This document shows positions 1-5,474 of a stretch of DNA of 12,945 nt, piece by piece. A model generated the notes under the pieces. The model was not told the DNA's origin. It ran no database searches and saw nothing but the letters and a program-made list of their open reading frames with translations. The stretch covers positions 1 to 12,945 of the forward strand of contig JAQSXD010000050.1 of the NCBI GenBank assembly GCA_029266295.1, in the 5' to 3' direction. How positions within the stretch are numbered: position 1 is the first letter of the stretch; every line of letters starts with the position of its first letter. Position numbers and translations under genes: made by a program. This DNA is from Bacillota bacterium. Its GTDB lineage: Bacteria; Bacillota; Clostridia; Peptostreptococcales; Anaerovoracaceae.

Positions 1-14
1 AGGATGAAATCAAC

Positions 15-43
15 TTTACTTGTATTCTGGCTCAGCGTACAAT
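15..43 (+). promoter_or_regulatory. Possible sigma-A promoter of the mod operon
   Basis: TTTACT (15-20) and TACAAT (38-43) are separated by 17 bases and match the -35 and -10 consensus at 4 and 5 of 6 positions. Transcription would start near base 50 and leave a leader of about 60 bases before modA. I see no room for a Moco riboswitch and recognise no ModE-like operator. The window starts just upstream, so other control sites may be missing. Confidence 0.4.
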
Positions 44-112
44 GGAATAAGATTGTTTTTTCGTCTTGTTAAATTGAAACGGGCGGAAATTTATATGAAT
101 AGGAGCAGGAGA

Positions 113-937
113 ATGAAAAGACAGAGCAGACGGACAATATTTGCGGTGATGATCCTAACTCTAGCCATAGGCGGCGCTGTTTCAGGATGTGGCCGGGGAA
201 ATGGAAGCGAAAGCCTAGGCGGAGCAAACCAGGGCGAGCAGGCGGCAAACGTTGAGATTAATATTTCTGCAGCGGCAAGCCTTACCGATGCACTGACGGA
301 AATTCAGACAGAATATCAAAAACAGGCAGATGCTGTTCTCATATTTAATTTCGCTGCATCTGGGGCTTTGCAGAAACAGATCAGGGAAGGAGCTCCCTGC
401 GACCTGTTTCTCTCTGCATCGAAGGAACACATGGATGGATTAGAGGCAGAGGGACTGATTGAATCCGAGTCCAGAACGGATCTTTTGGGCAACGCTTTGA
501 CGCTGATCGCATCATCAGAACAGAGCGAAACCGTTAAGAGTTATGCGGATCTGACGAAAGCAGAGCTGTCCGGAATTTCCATCGGGACCCCCGAATCTGT
601 TCCCGCAGGAAAGTATGCGAAACAAGCGCTTCAGAATTTGGGAATTTGGGACAAACTAGAAGATCGGATGATCTATGCGAAGGATGTTCGCCAGGTACTG
701 GAGTACGTGGACACGGGCAACGCAGATTGCGGCCTTGTCTACAAGTCAGATACCTTGGCTATGAAGACGGGAACGGTCGTCATGGATCTTCCTGAATCCA
801 GCCACGACCCCATTGTTTATCCCGTTGCTTTGATAAAGGATTCACCCCAGCAGAAAGCAGCGGCTGACTTTTACAAATTTCTGCAGTCAGACTATGCCTC
901 CGGAGTTTTTGAAAAGTATGGATTTGCCGTGCTTTGA
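113..937 (+). CDS. modA: Molybdate ABC transporter substrate-binding lipoprotein ModA
   Basis: This extracytoplasmic receptor captures molybdate (or tungstate) and delivers it to the ModB/ModC importer. With the chosen start the protein has 274 residues. It opens with a lipoprotein signal peptide: basic KRQSRR, a hydrophobic stretch, and the lipobox VSGC with Cys26 as the lipidation site. The oxyanion site is recognisable: AAASL (Ser56), AASGAL (Ser83), VPAG (163-166), KDVRQ (Val192) and VYKSD (Tyr210), in the order known for ModA. I chose the ATG at 113 because AGGAG at 101-105 lies 7 bases upstream. An in-frame ATG at 95 would add six residues (MNRSRR) and has a weaker GGCGGA site, so it remains possible. 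An in-frame TTG at 20 has no good ribosome site. It is the first gene of the molybdenum block, but is separated from modB by a 309-base structured gap. Molybdate versus tungstate preference cannot be read from the sequence. Confidence 0.93.
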   Translation: MKRQSRRTIFAVMILTLAIGGAVSGCGRGNGSESLGGANQGEQAANVEINISAAASLTDALTEIQTEYQKQADAVLIFNFAASGALQKQIREGAPCDLFLSASKEHMDGLEAEGLIESESRTDLLGNALTLIASSEQSETVKSYADLTKAELSGISIGTPESVPAGKYAKQALQNLGIWDKLEDRMIYAKDVRQVLEYVDTGNADCGLVYKSDTLAMKTGTVVMDLPESSHDPIVYPVALIKDSPQQKAAADFYKFLQSDYASGVFEKYGFAVL

Positions 938-999
938 GCGTGAATGCGGACAAGCTCCTGGGGACACGGAAGACCGAACGGTTTGAAGGAATGCATAAA

Positions 1000-1097
1000 A
1001 AGTGGCTTACGCCACTTCCACTAGGGAACCCATGGTTCCCTTCGGCGCTCGCTGCGCGAGCTGAGCACCCTCCTTTTTCGGCGAGGGGCTTCCCCTC
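1000..1097. repeat. Array of four perfect hairpins between modA and modB
   Basis: Four consecutive perfect inverted repeats fill this stretch: AAGTGGC/GCCACTT (1000-1006, 1011-1017), AGGGAACC/GGTTCCCT (1023-1030, 1034-1041), GCTCGC/GCGAGC (1047-1052, 1056-1061) and GAGGGG/CCCCTC (1083-1088, 1092-1097). All have loops of 3-4 bases. Read on the - strand, the first hairpin closes with a GTAA (GNRA-type) loop and is followed by TTTTT, as in an intrinsic terminator, so the RNA sense may be the - strand. On the + strand, AGGGG (1084-1088) can also pair with CCCCT (1104-1108) just before a T run, giving a weak terminator-like fold. It could be a dispersed repeat element, a small RNA, or an attenuator. 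I do not recognise a named family. Confidence 0.75.
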
Positions 1098-1105
1098 TGC
1101 ACTCC

Positions 1106-1152
1106 CCTTTTTTATATCGTAGGAAATGATATTTCCTACGATATAAAAAAGG
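1106..1152. repeat. 47-base palindrome with 22-bp perfect arms
   Basis: Bases 1106-1127 are the exact reverse complement of 1131-1152, around a 3-base GAT loop. The arms run from CC plus six T through ATATCGTAGGAAAT to the loop, and mirror back to six A plus GG. A perfect 22-bp arm with no mismatch is far beyond chance for a gap of this size. The T and A runs lie inside the arms, so it could act as a terminator in either direction. It directly follows the GC-rich hairpin array, and both probably belong to one element. Confidence 0.85.
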
Positions 1153-1176
1153 AGATTTCTGTGTCGAAAAATCTCC
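1151..1176 (+). promoter_or_regulatory. Hairpin overlapping the end of the large palindrome
   Basis: GGAGATTT (1151-1158) pairs perfectly with AAATCTCC (1169-1176) across a 10-base loop. It shares bases 1151-1152 with the 22-bp stem, so the two folds compete at their junction. The remaining 70 bases before modB contain TATAAT at 1187-1192, but no -35 box at a usable distance. I therefore do not call a separate modB promoter. Confidence 0.5.
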
Positions 1177-1246
1177 AAAGATGCGATATAATGGACTTAA
1201 CAATAATCTGGCATATATCATGTACGAACTGGCTAAGGAGGCATAA

Positions 1247-1918
1247 ATGCTGTCACCCATCCTACTGTCACTGAAAATTGCGGCTATCGCAACGATATTT
1301 TCTTTTCTTTTAGGCGTATTCTTTGCCTATGCCATCAATAAGAAGAACATTCCAGGAAAAAATGTATGGGAGACATTTCTCATCCTGCCTATGGTATTGC
1401 CACCTTCCGTACTGGGATACCTCCTTTTGATCGCTTTTGGAAAGAGAGGCCCAGTAGGGGGATTTCTGCTTGATACCTTCCAGATACAAATTGTTTTCAC
1501 CTGGGTAGGGGCTGTAATTGCCTCCTGCATCGTATCTTTGCCGCTGATGTACCAGAATGCAAAATCGGCCTTTGTGAGCCTGGATCCGATTTATGAAAGA
1601 GCGGCGAGAACTTTGGGAAGCAGCGAATGGAAGATTTTCCGAACGGTGGTTTTTCCTCTGGCATGGCCCGGGATTATCAGCGGAATTGTGCTCTCCTTTG
1701 CAAGAGCAATCGGCGAGTTTGGAGCAACACTGATGATTGCCGGGAATATACCGGGCCGAACCCAGACCATTCCCACAGCCATTTATTTCGCCGTAGAATC
1801 GGGTAATACTGAGTTGGCCAACCGGCTTGTGCTAATCATGACCATCTTTAGTTTTCTTTTGATTTTCTGTCTGAACGCCTGGCTGAAAAAAAAGAACTAT
1901 ATCGGCAGGCAAAGCTGA
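1247..1918 (+). CDS. modB: Molybdate ABC transporter permease ModB
   Basis: ModB forms the membrane channel of the molybdate importer and pairs with ModC. The 223-residue length is normal for the family. About five or six hydrophobic segments are visible, starting at residues 4-28. The cytoplasmic coupling (EAA) loop is clear from about residue 117: ERAARTLGSSEWKIF, followed by PLAWPGI and then GEFGATLMIAGN, all characteristic of molybdate permeases. The start is supported by AAGGAGG at 1235-1241, 5 bases upstream of the ATG. It follows modA after the hairpin-rich gap and precedes modC by 73 bases. If transcribed from the modA promoter, expression must pass through the hairpin array, which could lower permease output relative to the binding protein. 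Confidence 0.94.
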   Translation: MLSPILLSLKIAAIATIFSFLLGVFFAYAINKKNIPGKNVWETFLILPMVLPPSVLGYLLLIAFGKRGPVGGFLLDTFQIQIVFTWVGAVIASCIVSLPLMYQNAKSAFVSLDPIYERAARTLGSSEWKIFRTVVFPLAWPGIISGIVLSFARAIGEFGATLMIAGNIPGRTQTIPTAIYFAVESGNTELANRLVLIMTIFSFLLIFCLNAWLKKKNYIGRQS

Positions 1919-1991
1919 AACTTCGGTATTAGAAAAAAGAGCGGTTTTGCACGGCGCGCCGCGGGCTGGTGGAAACGGAGGAACCTTTTCG

Positions 1992-2654
1992 ATGGACTTC
2001 AGAATCATAAAAAGACTGGACCATTTCACAATCGATGTCAATTATAGCTTTTACAGCGGAATTCTTGCTGTGCAGGGAGAATCTGGGGCGGGAAAGACAA
2101 CCCTCTTAAACTGTATCGCTGGGCTTGCATTGCCTGACGCAGGAAGGATTTCGGTAGGGGAGAAGGTCGTCTTTGATCACAATCAGGACATAGATGTTCC
2201 TACGAGGCTCCGTGCGCTGGGATACCTCTTTCAGAACTACGGACTATTTCCCAACATGACCGTTCATCAGAACATCGTCTATGGGATTAAAAATAAAGAA
2301 GAATATAAAGACAAGAAAAAACGGGAAGAATTGCTGCAATATGCGGATTATATTATGGATACCTTTGGTATTGCACATCTGAAAGCAAAGCATCCCACTC
2401 AGATCTCCGGGGGAGAGAAGCAGCGCGCTGCACTGTCGAGAGCCATTGTGACGAAGCCAAAGCTGCTTCTGCTGGACGAGCCCTTTTCTGCACTGGACAG
2501 CAGGACGAAGGAGATCATCTATCAGGAGTTTGCTGCATTTAAGAAGGAATTCCAGATTCCAACCATTTTGATTACCCACGATACTGAGGAAAGCAAACTC
2601 TTTGCTGATAGAAGAATCCTGATGAAGGACGGCAAAATCGTAGAGGAGCACTGA
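1992..2654 (+). CDS. modC: Molybdate ABC transporter ATP-binding protein ModC (short form)
   Basis: This ATPase powers molybdate uptake. The 220-residue protein contains a complete nucleotide-binding domain: Walker A GESGAGKTT (29-37), Q-loop Gln81 in LFQNYGLF, signature SGGEKQR (139-145), Walker B LLLLDEP (158-164) with D-loop SALD, and H-loop His196 in ITHD. It stops just after the ABC domain, so the C-terminal Mop/TOBE molybdate-binding domain of many ModC proteins (about 350 residues) is absent. I chose the ATG at 1992 because GGAGG at 1977-1981 lies 10 bases upstream. An in-frame TTG at 1947 would add a 15-residue tail rich in Gly and Pro and has no good ribosome site. The last codons carry the ribosome site of the next gene, so translation of the two is probably coupled. 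Confidence 0.92.
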   Translation: MDFRIIKRLDHFTIDVNYSFYSGILAVQGESGAGKTTLLNCIAGLALPDAGRISVGEKVVFDHNQDIDVPTRLRALGYLFQNYGLFPNMTVHQNIVYGIKNKEEYKDKKKREELLQYADYIMDTFGIAHLKAKHPTQISGGEKQRAALSRAIVTKPKLLLLDEPFSALDSRTKEIIYQEFAAFKKEFQIPTILITHDTEESKLFADRRILMKDGKIVEEH

Positions 2655-2655
2655 T

Positions 2656-4068
2656 ATGAAAGAGAAGGCTGGAACTGTTAAAGATGAGATTCAGAGAGCT
2701 GGGACTGAGATGGCCGGGATTGATCTGTTAGATACTGACCGGAATGACAGGATTGCAGGGATCATTCTTGCTGCAGGGTATTCCTCGCGCATGGGTGACT
2801 TTAAACCCCTTTTGCCAATAGGCGATCGTGCGGCGATCGAATGGATTGCAGATACATACAAGAACGCTGGGATCGGCTTCGCAATTACGGTGACAGGATA
2901 TAAGCGGGAGCTTCTGCTTCCGATCATTGAAAAGAAAGGCCTTCGGGAAGCTTACAACCAAGCGTATGGGATGGGCATGTTCACCTCAATCCAAAGAGGG
3001 ATCAGAGAGGCCATGACAGTTTTTCCCGATGGGCCTGAAGGGTATTTTCTCATGCTGGCCGACAGCCCGCTGGTATCGGCAGAGGTATTAAAACAAATTA
3101 TGGATCAGCACAGGGACGTGCCGGATGCCTTTATCGTTCCGTGCTATCAGGGAAAGAAGGGGCATCCATTATTTATTCCGGCCTGTTTTACCAGGGAGAT
3201 TCTGGATCATGGAGGCGAGGGAGGCCTGAAAACGGTCATCAGCCGCCATGAAGATCGCATGATCAGGCTTGAGGTGGGCGATGAATCTGTTGTTCTTGAT
3301 ATGGATACTCCACAGGGATATCAGGAACTGCTGGATTATTATGAGGAACGGTCCTCCTATGCTGCACATAGGGGAATTGACTGGGATGAAGCGGGAGCAG
3401 CCGCGTCAGGGGAGCAGGATGCCGGTCTGAAGCTGATGCTCCAGGGGAAGCGATTATTTCTGGTCAGACATGGTGAGATCCGTCAGCATAGCGAGAAAAT
3501 TTTTCTAGGTCAGACAGACGTACCACTATCAGAAAAAGGAAGGCAGCAGGCAGCAGAAGCTGCGGAAGAGCTTCTTGGTAATGAAGCCAGGCCCCTTCGC
3601 ATTTATTCCAGTGATCTGGTTAGAGCGGTAGAAACAGCGGAAATTATACGGGCGCGTTTGGCGAAGGAGGAGAAGCGATCAGAACTTTCTCTCAGCTGCG
3701 ACAGCAGACTACGAGAAATGTCACTTGGCCAGTGGGATGGCTGCTTCATCCGGGAAATCATGGAGCAATATCCGGAAGAATATAAAAGACGGGGAGAGAA
3801 CCTCCTGACCTATAAATTTGATCATAGCAGCGAGAATTTTTATGATCTGCAATATCGTGCAATGAGGGCACTTCGAGGAATCTTAAAGCAGGAACGGGCC
3901 TCAGAAAACGGACAGAACACCGAGAATAGAACAAAAGACATTGTTATTGTTTCACATTGGGGAGTAATCAATGTGATTTTATGCAGGCTTCTGAACGTAC
4001 CGATGGAGAACGGGAACAGGCGTCCCGTCACCAACGGAGGCATTATCGCTCTTGATTTCAGAATATAA
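2656..4068 (+). CDS. Fusion of MobA/MocA-type NTP transferase and histidine phosphatase
   Basis: This 470-residue protein has two enzymatic domains. Residues about 33-235 are a MobA-like nucleotidyltransferase: LAAGYSSRMG with Lys50 (38-50), an LADSPLV motif (Asp136) at the metal site, and GHPLFIP. By family it should attach CMP or GMP to molybdopterin. Residues about 265-470 are a histidine phosphatase (phosphoglycerate mutase/alpha-ribazole phosphatase type): LVRHGE with catalytic His272, SSDLVRAVETAE with Arg323, REMSLGQWDG with Glu354, and SHWG with His434. All core catalytic residues are present in both halves. The ATG is 1 base after the modC stop, with GAGGAG at 2643-2648, indicating coupled translation. 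I recall a family of such NTP transferases near molybdenum hydroxylase genes in Desulfovibrio and clostridia (DVU_1551 type), but could not search. Which nucleotide it uses, and what the phosphatase hydrolyses, cannot be read from sequence. Confidence 0.9.
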   Translation: MKEKAGTVKDEIQRAGTEMAGIDLLDTDRNDRIAGIILAAGYSSRMGDFKPLLPIGDRAAIEWIADTYKNAGIGFAITVTGYKRELLLPIIEKKGLREAYNQAYGMGMFTSIQRGIREAMTVFPDGPEGYFLMLADSPLVSAEVLKQIMDQHRDVPDAFIVPCYQGKKGHPLFIPACFTREILDHGGEGGLKTVISRHEDRMIRLEVGDESVVLDMDTPQGYQELLDYYEERSSYAAHRGIDWDEAGAAASGEQDAGLKLMLQGKRLFLVRHGEIRQHSEKIFLGQTDVPLSEKGRQQAAEAAEELLGNEARPLRIYSSDLVRAVETAEIIRARLAKEEKRSELSLSCDSRLREMSLGQWDGCFIREIMEQYPEEYKRRGENLLTYKFDHSSENFYDLQYRAMRALRGILKQERASENGQNTENRTKDIVIVSHWGVINVILCRLLNVPMENGNRRPVTNGGIIALDFRI

Positions 4069-4092
4069 CTTGTAGTTAAAAGGAGAGGCATT

Positions 4093-5115
4093 ATGAAAGA
4101 AGTTTCGGTATTTGATGCGGTGGGTATGGTTTTGGCTCATGACCTTACTCAGATTATTCCGGGAGAATTTAAAGGGCGGCGATTTAAAAAAGGGCATGTG
4201 ATCGCCAGTGAAGACATCGAAGTGCTGCTCAGCATGGGTAAGCGGAATCTTTTCGTCATTGATAAAGAAGAGAAGGATATCCATGAGGATGAAGCTGCTT
4301 TACGGATTGCAGTAGCGGCTGCCGGAAATGGAATCCGGCTGGTCGCACCGGGTGAAGGGAAGATCGAGCTGGTTGCTGACTGCGACGGGCTGCTGAAGAT
4401 CAACACCGCGATGCTGAATCAGCTCATTGATCAGGATGAAATTATGTTTGCCAGCATCCATGAAAATCAGCTGGTTAAAAAGGGTCAGAAGATTGCGGGA
4501 ACGCGTGTAATCCCGTTGTTTGTCAACGAGAGCGTTGTTGCTGGGGCGGAGAAGGTCTGTCAGACCGGAACGCTGGTCGAAGTACTTCCTCTTAAGAAGT
4601 TAAAAATCGGTCTTGTGACCACCGGGAGTGAAGTCTATACCGGTAAAATAAAGGATGCCTTCGGACCTGTGCTGCGGAAAAAATTTGGAGACCTGGGAAG
4701 CGAGGTAATCAATCAGGTTTTTGCAGACGATGATGAAGACATGATCGCAGGCTGCATCAATAAACTCATCGAGGAAGGTGCTGACATGATCGGTGTCACC
4801 GGCGGGATGTCTGTGGACCCGGATGACAGAACTCCTACAGGGATCAGAAAAGCAGGAGGCCATATCGTAACCTATGGAGCTCCCGTTTTGCCGGGAGCGA
4901 TGTTCATGCTGGCGTATATCGGGAATGTTCCTGTAGTTGGGCTTCCGGGCTGTGTTATGTATCGAGGTGTAAGCATCTTTGATCTGGTGGTTCCCCGGAT
5001 ACTAGCCGGGGAGATTCCGACGAGAACGGATATCAAGAAGCTGGCGCACGGCGGGCTATGCCAGACCTGTGAAGTGTGTACTTATCCCAATTGCGGCTTT
5101 GGGAAAGCGTACTAA
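4093..5115 (+). CDS. MoeA/MogA-like molybdopterin-binding protein with C-terminal Cys cluster
   Basis: The 340-residue protein carries the molybdopterin-binding fold in its second half: GLVTTGSEVYTG (173 onward), the GVTGGMSVDPDD loop (234-245), and PVVGLPGC, as in MoeA and MogA, which activate or insert molybdenum. The N-terminal 165 residues are shorter and less typical than in canonical MoeA (about 400 residues). The C-terminus ends with four closely spaced cysteines, Cys323, Cys326, Cys329 and Cys334 (CxxCxxCxxxxC), suggesting a metal or Fe-S site. The start has AGGAG at 4081-4085, 7 bases upstream, and the gap from the previous gene is 24 bases. It is the last gene of the molybdenum block. 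The likely role is Moco handling for a molybdenum hydroxylase, but the precise step is inference. Confidence 0.87.
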   Translation: MKEVSVFDAVGMVLAHDLTQIIPGEFKGRRFKKGHVIASEDIEVLLSMGKRNLFVIDKEEKDIHEDEAALRIAVAAAGNGIRLVAPGEGKIELVADCDGLLKINTAMLNQLIDQDEIMFASIHENQLVKKGQKIAGTRVIPLFVNESVVAGAEKVCQTGTLVEVLPLKKLKIGLVTTGSEVYTGKIKDAFGPVLRKKFGDLGSEVINQVFADDDEDMIAGCINKLIEEGADMIGVTGGMSVDPDDRTPTGIRKAGGHIVTYGAPVLPGAMFMLAYIGNVPVVGLPGCVMYRGVSIFDLVVPRILAGEIPTRTDIKKLAHGGLCQTCEVCTYPNCGFGKAY

Positions 5116-5189
5116 AAGGGTATTGTAACAGACGGGAAGACGGAAGGCCGTTACTCCTAAATTAGGAAAGTCACTTGATTTAAATTGAT

Positions 5190-5228
5190 AAAAACCTGCT
5201 GAACGTATATACTGACAGCAGGTTTTTT
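5190..5228 (+). terminator. Rho-independent terminator of the molybdenum operon
   Basis: AAAAACCTGCTG (5190-5201) pairs perfectly with CAGCAGGTTTTT (5216-5227) across a 14-base loop, and the T run extends to 5228. It lies 75 bases after the molybdopterin-binding gene and ends that transcription unit. The A-rich left arm could also serve the opposite strand, but no gene there needs it. Confidence 0.9.
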
Positions 5229-5348
5229 GTTTGCGACACAGTAAGATGTTGTCCCTGTGAAAAAGAGAATTCGGGAAAGCATGAGATCCGTATTTTGAGG
5301 GGATTCGTATATCTGGATAAATAGATCATGTTAATATTAGAAAACCTA
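5229..5348. other. Intergenic stretch without a recognised feature
   Basis: Between the operon terminator and the next promoter I see no convincing open reading frame, repeat or known RNA motif. I looked for a c-di-AMP (ydaO-type) riboswitch because the next gene is a KimA-type transporter, and could not find its conserved blocks here or in the leader downstream. Confidence 0.5.
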
Positions 5349-5377
5349 TTGATATTAGCATATAATAGGTGTATTAT
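5349..5377 (+). promoter_or_regulatory. Sigma-A-type promoter of the potassium transporter operon
   Basis: TTGATA (5349-5354) and TATTAT (5372-5377) are exactly 17 bases apart and match the -35 and -10 consensus at 5 of 6 positions each. Transcription would begin near 5384, giving a leader of about 90 bases. Confidence 0.65.
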
Positions 5378-5442
5378 ATGGTCTTGCCCTGATAAATCAG
5401 AGATTATTTAACATAGAGCGCAATGTTGCGTTGCGTAGGACT

Positions 5443-5470
5443 GGAGGAAAAACCAATTAACCGGCTTAAT
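5443..5470 (+). promoter_or_regulatory. Distant ribosome site with a small intervening hairpin
   Basis: The only strong Shine-Dalgarno sequence, GGAGG (5443-5447), lies 27 bases from the ATG at 5475. No in-frame start lies closer, because a TAG at 5436-5438 bounds the frame and no start codon occurs between. ATTAA (5456-5460) can pair with TTAAT (5466-5470), and folding it would reduce the effective spacing to about 12 bases. Translation may therefore depend on leader structure. The hairpin is short and AT-only, so this is tentative. Confidence 0.35.
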
Positions 5471-5474
5471 ATTT

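Noticed and set aside
934..1122. 62-codon + strand open frame after modA
   Set aside because: It overlaps the modA stop, has no ribosome site, and its residues simply reflect the hairpin array. Frames on the other strand there have the same problem.
1187..1192. TATAAT before modB as a separate promoter
   Set aside because: No -35-like sequence lies 16-18 bases upstream and no TG extension is present.
1947..1991. N-terminal extension of ModC from a TTG
   Set aside because: The added residues are Gly/Pro-rich and unlike an ABC protein, and GGAGG fits the ATG at 1992.
5229..5474. c-di-AMP (ydaO-type) riboswitch upstream of the KimA-type gene
   Set aside because: Expected from gene identity, but the conserved sequence blocks are absent and the predicted leader is too short.
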